Source: a virus
Virus record (IMG/VR): IMGVR_UViG_3300046411_000702
Coordinates: 1 to 50,057 of that record
DNA: 50,057 nucleotides
Direction: 5' to 3' (one strand)
The notes under the pieces are model-generated. The model was not told the origin of the DNA, ran no database searches, and saw nothing but the letters and a program-made list of their open reading frames with translations. Position numbers and translations under genes: made by a program. Below, in pieces: positions 39,516 to 47,574 of the stretch; positions within the stretch are counted from its first letter, which is position 1; the number at the start of each line of letters is the position of its first letter.

Positions 39516-40156
39516 GTTGGGAAGCACAAGGTTGGGCAATCAAACAGACCACAAGGTCAGCCACAAATAAATGGGTTTTAATGTGTTTAGCAAGTTATGC
39601 TGATGATAATAATGAATGTTTTCCAAGTATAAAAACGTTAATAAAGAGGACAGAACTAAGTAAATCAACTATTTTAAGATCAATTAAAGACCTTACAAGA
39701 AATGGCTTTATATCAGTTAATGAAAGATACGTTGAGTTTGGTGATGCCTCAAGACAAACAAGCAATCTATATAAATTACTCATTAATGATGATGGGTATC
39801 AAAATGAAACTATGGGGTATCAAAATGAAACCCACCCCAGTACCTCTGTGAAACCCCATATAATCAATCATAATAAATCAAAATATACTGATGCCTTTGA
39901 AACGTTTTGGAAACTATATCCAAGAAACGATGGTTCAAAGAAAAAGGCTTATGAATTATATTTAAAAGCTATAACCAAAGATATCAAAGAAAGTGATTTA
40001 CTTTCAATTGTAGAAAAATATAAACTGATAATGAAAGGCAAAGACGTTCAATACATTCCTCATTGTACAACTTGGCTTAATCAAAAAAGATGGGAAACTA
40101 TAAATGAGGAATACAAAAATAAATCAAAATTAAACCTTAATCAATTAGTAGGATAA
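39512..40156 (+). CDS. Replication initiator-like protein (lambda O/DnaD-type winged helix)
   Basis: 214 aa. WAIKQTTRSATNKWVLMCLASYADDNNECFPSIKTLIKRTELSKSTILRSIKDL is the winged-helix start typical of phage replication proteins; the C-terminal YTDAFETFWKLYPR and YIPHCTTWLNQKRWE segments recur in the same families. It precedes the primase-helicase, so it likely marks or opens the origin, though no iteron cluster is visible inside it. Confidence 0.82.
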   Translation: MSWEAQGWAIKQTTRSATNKWVLMCLASYADDNNECFPSIKTLIKRTELSKSTILRSIKDLTRNGFISVNERYVEFGDASRQTSNLYKLLINDDGYQNETMGYQNETHPSTSVKPHIINHNKSKYTDAFETFWKLYPRNDGSKKKAYELYLKAITKDIKESDLLSIVEKYKLIMKGKDVQYIPHCTTWLNQKRWETINEEYKNKSKLNLNQLVG

Positions 40157-40160
40157 AAAA

Positions 40161-41849
40161 ATGAATTTGAAAGAAAAACTTTTAGAGGAAGGGATAAGGG
40201 TCAACTCAAATTATGGTCAACAAAAGACTGTATGCCCTAAATGTTCACACACTAGAAAAAATAAAAAAGAGCCGTGTTTATCAGTTAATGTTGAGAATGA
40301 TATAGCCTTATGGCATTGTCATCATTGTGATTGGAAAGGTTCAGTATATGAAAATGTTGTAAAACCAACGTTTTATAAAGAAAAAAAGAATAATGTAGTT
40401 ACATTTTCAAAAGATAATGTTTTAGAAGATAATGCTTGTAGATGGTTAGCCTCAAGGGGCATATCAGAAAACACAGCAAATGAATTAAAAATATACAGCC
40501 ATAATGATAAAATATCGTTTCCTTATTTACTTGATGATAAAATAGTCAATGTAAAATATAGGGGCATAAGTGAAAAAACATTTCATCAACATAAAAATGC
40601 AGTCAAATGTTTATATAATATAGATAGTGTAAAAAAATTATGGTTCAGCGAAGAAAACAAACCTGATAAAAAACAAATCATATTTGTTGAGGGTGAGATT
40701 GATGTACTTACATTATATGAGTGTGGTCTAAAAAATGTAGTTAGTTTACCTGATGGTGCACCTAAAGAAGCTAAGTATGACGAAAATGATAAGAGGTTTA
40801 CTGCATTTGAGAATAGTGAGTGGATATTTGATGCAGATGAAGTGATAATAGCAACTGACCAAGATCAAGCAGGAAATGCATTAAAATTAGAACTGATTGA
40901 TAGGTTTGGTAAAGATATATGTAAAGTAGTTAACTTTCCTTTAAAAGATGCAAATGAAGTTTTAGTTAGTTACGATAAGAACACAGTTTTAAAATATATG
41001 TGTGAAGCTAAAGAGTTCCCTATTGAAGGCTTACATTCAGCATTTGATTATAAGCAAATATTACAAGATATGTATGATGGAAATACTCAAAAAGCTATAT
41101 CAACAGGATTTGAAAAGCTTGATGAAATATATAAAGTTATGCCATCAACATTTAATTTAGTAACAGGAATACCAAACCATGGGAAAAGTAATTTCCTTGA
41201 TCAAATTTTAATGAACCTTGCAGAAAATGAACATTGGAAATTTGCAGTTTATTCACCAGAACATTCAACAGCCAATCATATAAGAAGATTACTTGAAAAA
41301 AGATGTCGCAAACCATTTGACATAGGTGTTTATGAAAGAATTACAGATGAAGAAAAAAATGCAGGTATAGATTTTATTGATAATCATTTTAAATTTATTG
41401 AAAATACTCAAGAAATACCAACTATTGATTACATTTTAAGTAAGACAAAAATAGCAAAACTAAGGTACGGAATTGATGGGCTTATAATTGACCCATTCAA
41501 CCAAGTAAGTGCTGATAGAGAAAATAATAAGCGTGAAGATGAGCATATAAGGGATATAATAGCTAAATGTCAACAGTTTGCTAGAAATTATAATATAGTA
41601 GTATGGATGGTTGCACACCCTCATAAATTACATAGAAATGATAGTGGGGTAATACCTCCTCCAGATTTATATCAAGTTAGTGGCTCTGCACATTGGGCTA
41701 ATATGGCAGACGTAGGTCTTGTTGTGCATAGGGATTTTGAAGAAAACTCAACGAAAATTATTACAAGAAAGATAAGAGAGCAAGGTGTTTACGGACAGAT
41801 AGGACAAGCAGAATTTATTTTTAACTTTAGAACGAGGTGTTACCAATGA
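40161..41849 (+). CDS. Primase-helicase (T7 gp4-like)
   Basis: 562 aa. Zinc site VCPKC ... WHCHHCDWKG (about 22-59), TOPRIM residues IIFVEGEIDVL and IATDQDQAGNAL, RecA-type helicase with Walker A GIPNHGKSNF and Walker B DGLIIDPFNQV. It unwinds DNA and primes lagging strands. No DNA polymerase is present, so the host replisome is presumably recruited. Overlaps the ParB-like gene by 4 bases. Confidence 0.93.
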   Translation: MNLKEKLLEEGIRVNSNYGQQKTVCPKCSHTRKNKKEPCLSVNVENDIALWHCHHCDWKGSVYENVVKPTFYKEKKNNVVTFSKDNVLEDNACRWLASRGISENTANELKIYSHNDKISFPYLLDDKIVNVKYRGISEKTFHQHKNAVKCLYNIDSVKKLWFSEENKPDKKQIIFVEGEIDVLTLYECGLKNVVSLPDGAPKEAKYDENDKRFTAFENSEWIFDADEVIIATDQDQAGNALKLELIDRFGKDICKVVNFPLKDANEVLVSYDKNTVLKYMCEAKEFPIEGLHSAFDYKQILQDMYDGNTQKAISTGFEKLDEIYKVMPSTFNLVTGIPNHGKSNFLDQILMNLAENEHWKFAVYSPEHSTANHIRRLLEKRCRKPFDIGVYERITDEEKNAGIDFIDNHFKFIENTQEIPTIDYILSKTKIAKLRYGIDGLIIDPFNQVSADRENNKREDEHIRDIIAKCQQFARNYNIVVWMVAHPHKLHRNDSGVIPPPDLYQVSGSAHWANMADVGLVVHRDFEENSTKIITRKIREQGVYGQIGQAEFIFNFRTRCYQ

Positions 41850-42463
41850 TAGTAGAAATGTTAAATATTGATGATATTAAGCCATATCCATCAAACCCAA
41901 GGAAAATATCTAAAAAAGCTATAGAAATGGTAGGTAAGAGCATTCAAGAGTACGGATTTAGACAACCTATAGTCGTTGATAAAGATAATGTAATTATAAT
42001 AGGGCATACAAGATTTCAAGCCTCAAGACAACTTGGTCTTAAAGAAGTCCCATGTAATATAGCTGATTTACCTATTGAAAAAGCAAAAGCGTTAAGAATA
42101 GCTGATAACAGAATAAATGAGGAAACAGCATGGGACGATGCAAAACTAATTGAAGAATTAAATAGTTTACTTGAAGTAGATTACTTAATTGATAAATTAG
42201 GTTTCACACAAGAAGAACTTGATAGTTTATTCACAAAAGAAGACATATCTTTAGATGATGATAACGAAGACGATATTAATTATATTGATAATGATATGAA
42301 TGATGTTAAAATGGTACAACTATTCTATAACCCTGATGATGATAAGGTTTTTAGAGAAGGCTTAAATAATGTGATGGATAAATACAATATAACGAATATA
42401 TCTGATGCAGTTCTTAGGTGTGTAAAAAATGAAAACGATAAAATTAAATCCAGTAATAAATGA
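41846..42463 (+). CDS. ParB/Srx-like DNA-binding or nuclease-domain protein
   Basis: 205 aa from ATG 41846 (ATGA overlap with the primase-helicase). IDDIKPYPSNPRKISKKAIEMVGKSI, GFRQPIVVDKDNVIIIGHTRFQASRQLG is the ParB N-terminal domain; ADNRINEETAWD follows. The acidic C-terminal part (DISLDDDNEDDIN) is unusual. In phages this domain is frequently encoded next to DNA methyltransferases and modification genes; here it leads the modification cluster and overlaps the TET/JBP gene by 35 bases. Confidence 0.85.
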   Translation: MIVEMLNIDDIKPYPSNPRKISKKAIEMVGKSIQEYGFRQPIVVDKDNVIIIGHTRFQASRQLGLKEVPCNIADLPIEKAKALRIADNRINEETAWDDAKLIEELNSLLEVDYLIDKLGFTQEELDSLFTKEDISLDDDNEDDINYIDNDMNDVKMVQLFYNPDDDKVFREGLNNVMDKYNITNISDAVLRCVKNENDKIKSSNK

Positions 42464-43409
42464 TGAAGAAGCTAATAAACTTCAAGGTCAATTTATAGAT
42501 GAAAGTCTTGTTAAAATTGAAGTTAACGAAGATTTATGTGTTTTAAAAGAAGATGGTAGTTTATTAGCAGTTTTGAAAAAAAACGTTGTTCCAAAAGATA
42601 TTTTAGAAAAAGCTAGAGTCCCTTTTAGAAAAGCTTGTAAACAATCAAATAATAGAGGAATAGCATCAGGTGATATGTCTCAATTTTACAAAGTTGGTGA
42701 TAAGATTCAAGGGAGAACTATAGCTAAAATAGAAGGAGGAAGATATACAGCCCTTTTAAAAAATGGTAAACTTTCAACAACATCTTATGCTATGCCAGTT
42801 CATAGTTCAGTAATAGGTTATTCAGATAGATATCCAAGAATACCTTACTGTAGAACAACAGCTTATACTCAAAAATATTTTAAAGAATATGCAGAATGCT
42901 TGCCTTACATACATTGTGTAAATACATTTTTTAGCAAACATGCCCCAACTAAATATCATATTCAGAAGCAGTTAGCAGAGAATACTTCACCTGACTTTGT
43001 CATAAAAGATACTGCATTCACTACTGTAACAGTAAATAAAAACTTTAGAACAGCAGGGCATAAGGATAAAGGTGATTTAAAAGAAGGTTTTGGAAATTTA
43101 GGTGTTATTTCAAGAGGTCAGTATAACGGATGTATGACTGTTTTGCCTAAATATGGTGTAGGATTAAATATTAGGGACGGTGATATTGCTTTATTTGACG
43201 TACACGAAGTTCATGGAAATACAAAAGTAGAGGCAAAAAGCTATTATGAACGTATTTCAGTTGTATGTTATTATCGTGAAAAAATGATTTACTGTGGTAC
43301 TAAAGAATATGAATTGAATCGTGCCAAGACTGACACAAAGAAAGTTGCCTTAGACGAGGAAATACAAAAAGCAGATGAAATTAAATCAAAAATATTACAA
43401 GACAGCTAA
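42429..43409 (+). CDS. TET/JBP-type 2-oxoglutarate/Fe(II) DNA base dioxygenase
   Basis: 326 aa. FRTAGHKDKGDLKEGFGNLG carries the iron motif HxD (H211, D213); the distal ligand is probably H262 (EVHGN; H259 is an alternative), and R275 (YERISVVCYY) fits the 2-oxoglutarate-binding Arg. NGCMTVLPKYGVGLNIRDGDIALFDVHE is the double-stranded beta-helix core typical of the JBP/TET family, which oxidises the methyl group of 5-methylcytosine or thymine in DNA. Neighbours suggest the hydroxymethyl group is further modified. The N-terminal 90 residues are not part of the core. Substrate (5mC or T) cannot be told from sequence. Confidence 0.87.
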   Translation: MKTIKLNPVINDEEANKLQGQFIDESLVKIEVNEDLCVLKEDGSLLAVLKKNVVPKDILEKARVPFRKACKQSNNRGIASGDMSQFYKVGDKIQGRTIAKIEGGRYTALLKNGKLSTTSYAMPVHSSVIGYSDRYPRIPYCRTTAYTQKYFKEYAECLPYIHCVNTFFSKHAPTKYHIQKQLAENTSPDFVIKDTAFTTVTVNKNFRTAGHKDKGDLKEGFGNLGVISRGQYNGCMTVLPKYGVGLNIRDGDIALFDVHEVHGNTKVEAKSYYERISVVCYYREKMIYCGTKEYELNRAKTDTKKVALDEEIQKADEIKSKILQDS

Positions 43410-44133
43410 ATTATGTAAAAAATATAATTACATATTTTATAATAATTTTTCGTCAGAAGAAAATGTAAGCAAACATAAACAAAGTTATATACATTTTGTA
43501 AAAAACGAACAACAGCTTGTTTCAGCGAAATGTTTAGCTACTGAGTGGCTTATCAAAGATATAAAAGATAATAACTTAACTTTATTTGAATATTTTGCTG
43601 GGGCAGGGGTATCATCAATTATATTTAATAAAACTATGAATATAAACTATCATGAAGCAACTGACTTTAATCAAGATTGTGTGAATCAATTAAAAAAGAT
43701 GAAAATTATCCATAAAGCATATAAATCTGATTTCAGAAAAATTATTCTAAAAGAAAATAAATTTGATATAAAAGTTTTAGATTTTCCATACTCAAGTATT
43801 TTACAAACTACTAGAGGTGATTGGAATATGTTTGGATACGCTTTTAGCTCTGAACCAAAATATTTGATATGGACTGATACAGCTAGAACTTATCCTTTAT
43901 CAATTCATAAAAAAAAATATGAAAAGATTTTAAATGATTCACTTAATGATTATGAAGATTATTTTGAAAAATACTCAAATCTTTTGTTTCAAAATTATAG
44001 ATACAGAATAAATAAGGTTGCATGGAGAGGTAAAAACGCAAATTATATTTTGGCATCAAAACAAAATACAAATATAAGTCATAAAATGTTTGAACTTAAT
44101 GAAAAAAATGAGGGCTTTCAATGGATAACATAG
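43375..44133 (+). CDS. Methyltransferase-fold protein with atypical DFPYS motif
   Basis: 252 aa. LFEYFAGAGVSSIIF (residues 70-84) is a SAM-binding FxGxG-type motif; residue D97 or E94 (YHEATDFN) is at the acidic position; DFPYS (136-140) occupies the place of the NPPY/DPPY motif of amino-MTases. It could methylate DNA (feeding the dioxygenase) or have shifted to another group transfer. The Pro-Cys of 5mC methyltransferases is absent, so 5mC formation is not supported. It overlaps the dioxygenase by 35 bases and the next gene by 13. Confidence 0.65.
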   Translation: MKLNQKYYKTAKLCKKYNYIFYNNFSSEENVSKHKQSYIHFVKNEQQLVSAKCLATEWLIKDIKDNNLTLFEYFAGAGVSSIIFNKTMNINYHEATDFNQDCVNQLKKMKIIHKAYKSDFRKIILKENKFDIKVLDFPYSSILQTTRGDWNMFGYAFSSEPKYLIWTDTARTYPLSIHKKKYEKILNDSLNDYEDYFEKYSNLLFQNYRYRINKVAWRGKNANYILASKQNTNISHKMFELNEKNEGFQWIT

Positions 44134-45242
44134 GAAGATATTGTGCTATTCATGATATATATGAAGATTCAAATTTAAAAAAAGGATATGACTTTCGTTT
44201 ACCACAGTACAGAAGAGAAGTATTTCTACGTTTATATGAATTTAATTTAAAGTATAATGCTCATGCAGGGTTTGTATATGGTGCTTTACCTTATTTGAAC
44301 AATAAATTTAATCTAGATAATGAGCAAAAACTTTGGTTAGGTTTTATTAATGGATGTACGCAAAATATTGTAACATCATGGATAGTCTTTGAACTGTTTC
44401 CTAATATTAAAGAATTTAATGTAGATACATTTAATAAATGGTGGAATATAAATTATAAAAAATTTATGGTTGGCAAAGGTTGGGATTTAGATAGAAGATA
44501 TTTTAAAATAGGGAAAACTGGTTTCCCACAGTGTATTGATTCTTATATAAAACAAGTTGTCAAGTTTGGTAATCAAACAAATATGTTTAATGCTATATGC
44601 AATAAAAATGATAAATATCAAAACTTTGAGAATTTATGGACATTTATAAGAGAGAACTTTTTGAGTTTTGGAAGATTATCAACCTTTTCGTATACAGAGT
44701 TTTTGAGGATTCAAGGTTTAAATATTGATTGTAACAATTTATTCTTAGAAGACATATCAGGAAGTAAGTCACATAGGAACGGATTATGTAAGGTTCTTGG
44801 TCGTGATGACTTAGATTGGTGGAAAGATAAAGTTAAATATTCACCAGAGATAATATCTTGGTTGAAAGACGAAGCAAATATGCTTTTTAATGAAATGAAA
44901 GCACGCAACAACCATGAACATTTAAGCTTTTACACCTTTGAAACAGCTTTATGTAACTACAAATCAATGCATAGACCCAAACGAAGATACCCTAATGTAT
45001 ATAATGACATGTTTTTTAATCGTATTAAATACGCAGAATCAGTATGGGAAAAGCCATTTGATATATTTTGGCAGATGAGGAAAGAATTATTACCAAGCGA
45101 ATTAAGGCTTGAAAATAATAAAAAAGATGTTGGCTTACATCACTTAAAACAAAATCATTATCTTAACACTGGAGAAGTTATAATGATGGATAAGGAGTGG
45201 GAGTGCTTTCAAAACTCTTATAATGATTATGTTAATGGCTAA
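44121..45242 (+). CDS. Putative base-hypermodification protein (aGPT-Pplase/5-hmdU kinase helical-domain-like)
   Basis: 373 aa. The pattern REVFLRLYEFNLKYNAHAGFVY, LWLGFINGCTQNIVTSWIVFELFP is what I recall of the all-helical family named alpha-glutamyl/putrescinyl-thymine pyrophosphorylase (also annotated as the 5-hmdU DNA kinase helical domain), seen in phages SP10, PhiW-14 and ViI. It acts with a P-loop kinase in thymine hypermodification. The kinase gene directly follows with an 8-base overlap. I cannot confirm family membership by search; the combination with a TET/JBP gene strengthens it. Several lysine/aromatic-rich segments lie in the C-terminal half. Confidence 0.72.
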   Translation: MDNIGRYCAIHDIYEDSNLKKGYDFRLPQYRREVFLRLYEFNLKYNAHAGFVYGALPYLNNKFNLDNEQKLWLGFINGCTQNIVTSWIVFELFPNIKEFNVDTFNKWWNINYKKFMVGKGWDLDRRYFKIGKTGFPQCIDSYIKQVVKFGNQTNMFNAICNKNDKYQNFENLWTFIRENFLSFGRLSTFSYTEFLRIQGLNIDCNNLFLEDISGSKSHRNGLCKVLGRDDLDWWKDKVKYSPEIISWLKDEANMLFNEMKARNNHEHLSFYTFETALCNYKSMHRPKRRYPNVYNDMFFNRIKYAESVWEKPFDIFWQMRKELLPSELRLENNKKDVGLHHLKQNHYLNTGEVIMMDKEWECFQNSYNDYVNG

Positions 45243-45777
45243 AATAGTAGCTATAGGTGGCATACCTGCATCAGGAAAAACAACTATTATAAAAAAGTTC
45301 TTTTTTAAATACCCAAAGTTTAAAACATTTAAATGGAGACTTATATCAGGGCATTTCATAAAAGAATTAAATTTATTTATATTAGGAAGATATGATGGGA
45401 ACGATACATTCTTAGGCACAGATAAGCTATCAATGTCAGTACAACCAGATTACAAACGTTTTATAAATAAATATAAAGATGTAAATATTCTATTTGAGGG
45501 AGATAGACTATTTAATATAAAATCATTAGATGAATCAAAGCTTACACATAACCTAAAAGTATATATTATTGAGTCATACGATACTGATAAAAGACATAAA
45601 GATAGGAATGATAACCAATCAGAAAAGTTTATCAAAGGTAGATACACTAAAATAAAAAATATCAAAACTTATCTAAATAATGAATTTACTATATTAAACA
45701 ACGACTTATATGAAGATATACAGACTAATTTTGATACTTTATTAAGTGAATTTGATAATACTTTGATAAATAAATGA
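45235..45777 (+). CDS. P-loop kinase, candidate hydroxymethyl-pyrimidine DNA kinase
   Basis: 180 aa from ATG 45235 (MAKIVAIGGIPASGKTT), Walker A GGIPASGKTT at residues 8-17. NILFEGDRLFNIKSL is a Walker-B-like strand and the C-terminal half (ESYDTDKRHKDRNDNQSEKFIKGR) holds a lid-like basic region. Small kinases of this type phosphorylate 5-hydroxymethyl bases in phage DNA. Context (aGPT-Pplase-like protein, dioxygenase) makes this the likely role; a polynucleotide or nucleotide kinase is the alternative. Closes the modification operon. Confidence 0.75.
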   Translation: MAKIVAIGGIPASGKTTIIKKFFFKYPKFKTFKWRLISGHFIKELNLFILGRYDGNDTFLGTDKLSMSVQPDYKRFINKYKDVNILFEGDRLFNIKSLDESKLTHNLKVYIIESYDTDKRHKDRNDNQSEKFIKGRYTKIKNIKTYLNNEFTILNNDLYEDIQTNFDTLLSEFDNTLINK

Positions 45778-45787
45778 TTAAAATTTA

Positions 45788-45817
45788 TTGACTATTAATA
45801 TTTTTTTTTGATAGTTA
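45788..45817 (+). promoter_or_regulatory. Weak candidate late promoter
   Basis: TTGACT (45788-45793), 18-bp spacer, TAGTTA (45812-45817) just before the small-terminase ATG at 45825. The gap of 47 bases is short and the leader is nearly absent, so this is only a possibility. Confidence 0.35.
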
Positions 45818-45824
45818 TAAAAAT

Positions 45825-46367
45825 ATGGCTAAGATTCAAAGAGAAACTATTGATAAAATTAGAGTTGCTTTTGTTCAAGGTAACAAAGATGAACAAGGCA
45901 ATAGAGTTAATCCTACGATAGAACAATTATCAAAAGAATTTAATATTCCTGCAATTACACTTTACAGAAAATCAAAGTCAGAAAACTGGAAGCAACAAAA
46001 ATTATCCTTTAATGAAAACCTTGCAATTAAAGTAGATGAAGAAAAACAAAAGACTATGGCTTCCCAACATAAAGACTTTGATAGTAATAACCTAAGGATT
46101 GCTAAAGCCATTCAAGGTGAGATTATATCTATATTATCAGAAAATAATAGACAAAGAAGACAGGGTGAAAATAGCAAATTATATCCATCATCTTTAAACG
46201 CTTTAAGTCAAGCATTACAAACATGTCAAAAGGTTGGTAAACTAGCATTAGGAGAGGCAACAGAGCATACTCATGTTACAACAAAACAATCAACAGTTAC
46301 AGAAGCTTTCGCACTTATTGATGAAGTCATCAGAACCAGAGGAAAAAGCGAACCTCAGTTACATTGA
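45825..46367 (+). CDS. Small terminase-like DNA-packaging protein
   Basis: 180 aa: IEQLSKEFNIPAITLYRKSKSENW is a helix-turn-helix near the N-terminus, followed by a helical middle (LRIAKAIQGEIISILSENNR). Position immediately before TerL, with 47 bases overlap, and the HTH plus long helix are characteristic of phage small terminases. It recognises the packaging site. Called mainly by position. Confidence 0.8.
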   Translation: MAKIQRETIDKIRVAFVQGNKDEQGNRVNPTIEQLSKEFNIPAITLYRKSKSENWKQQKLSFNENLAIKVDEEKQKTMASQHKDFDSNNLRIAKAIQGEIISILSENNRQRRQGENSKLYPSSLNALSQALQTCQKVGKLALGEATEHTHVTTKQSTVTEAFALIDEVIRTRGKSEPQLH

Positions 46368-47574
46368 CTATTATAAAACGTCAAGAGCGAAACAAAGAAC
46401 CCCAGACGGAGATTGGAATGTATGGCTAATTCTTGCAGGACGTGGCTGGGGTAAAACTAGAACAGGTGCTTACGACATTATTAATTACGCTATGAGATAT
46501 CCTAAAACTATAAGTGCTGTTATAGCCCCTACTACAGGCGATTTAAGACGAGTTTGTTTTGAAGGGGTTTCAGGAATAAATCAACTTATACCAGATGCTT
46601 GTATGAAACAAGGTGGAATAAAATCATATAATAGGTCACTTTCTGAAATAACTTTATGGAATGACAGTAAAATAGTAGGGTTTTCAGCAGAGCAACCTGA
46701 TAGATTAAGAGGCAGTCAATATCATAGAGCATGGTGTGATGAGTTAGCATCTTGGCGATATCCTGACGCTTTTGACCAATTAATGTTTGGTTTACGTTTA
46801 GGGGACAAGCCAAGGGTAGTAGTAACCACTACACCAAGACCCACTAAACTCGTTAAAGATTTGATTAAAAGAAATGCAAAAGATGTATTTATTACAAGAG
46901 GAAGTACATTTGAAAACGAAGATAATTTAGCTGAGAGTGCATTAAATCAATATCGTGAAATGTATGAGGGTACAAGATTAGGAAGACAAGAGCTATATGC
47001 TGAGGTTCTTGAAGATGTTGAAGGTGCTTTGTGGAATCATAGAATGTTTGAGTCACAGAGGATAAAGAAAGAAGAATTACCAGAGTTTAAAAGAATAGTT
47101 ATAGCTGTTGACCCTGCTGTTACTCACGGAGAGAGTAGTGATGAAACTGGTATTATAGTTGTTGGTAAAGGCATAGATGAAAGATTTTATGTCCTTGAAG
47201 ACGCCTCAATGAAGGCTAGTCCTGATAAATGGATGCGAACAGCTATTGACTTGTTCTATACTTACAAAGCTGATAGGATAGTAGCAGAAGTAAATAATGG
47301 TGGCGATTTAGTTGAAAAACTGCTAAGAACTATTGATAGGAATATAGCTTATAAGAAAGTCCAAGCGTCAAGGGGAAAACTTGTTAGGGCAGAGCCAGTG
47401 GTAGCACTTTATGAACAACAAAAGGTCAGTCATGTAGGCTCTTTATCTTCATTAGAAGATCAGTTATGCACATATGCAGGTGGGAATAACTCACCTGATA
47501 GATTAGATGCCTTAGTTTGGGGCATTAGCGAATTAATGACTGGGTCAGGAAATGTATTTTGGAGAGTTAACTAA
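46321..47574 (+). CDS. terL: Terminase large subunit (TerL)
   Basis: 417 aa from ATG 46321 (MKSSEPEEKANLSYIDYY); an in-frame start 16 codons earlier is possible. Walker A LAGRGWGKTRTG (about residues 35-46), Walker B AWCDELASWRYPDAFDQ, coupling motif VVTTTPRPTKLV and nuclease residues AVDPAVTHGESSDETG and DRLDALVWG identify ATPase plus RNase H-type nuclease. It powers DNA packaging and cuts the concatemer. Complete and typical. Confidence 0.96.
   Translation: MKSSEPEEKANLSYIDYYKTSRAKQRTPDGDWNVWLILAGRGWGKTRTGAYDIINYAMRYPKTISAVIAPTTGDLRRVCFEGVSGINQLIPDACMKQGGIKSYNRSLSEITLWNDSKIVGFSAEQPDRLRGSQYHRAWCDELASWRYPDAFDQLMFGLRLGDKPRVVVTTTPRPTKLVKDLIKRNAKDVFITRGSTFENEDNLAESALNQYREMYEGTRLGRQELYAEVLEDVEGALWNHRMFESQRIKKEELPEFKRIVIAVDPAVTHGESSDETGIIVVGKGIDERFYVLEDASMKASPDKWMRTAIDLFYTYKADRIVAEVNNGGDLVEKLLRTIDRNIAYKKVQASRGKLVRAEPVVALYEQQKVSHVGSLSSLEDQLCTYAGGNNSPDRLDALVWGISELMTGSGNVFWRVN

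Noticed and set aside
43375-44133. Calling this gene a cytosine-C5 methyltransferase because of its TET neighbour
   Set aside because: There is no Pro-Cys catalytic motif; the DFPYS motif points elsewhere.
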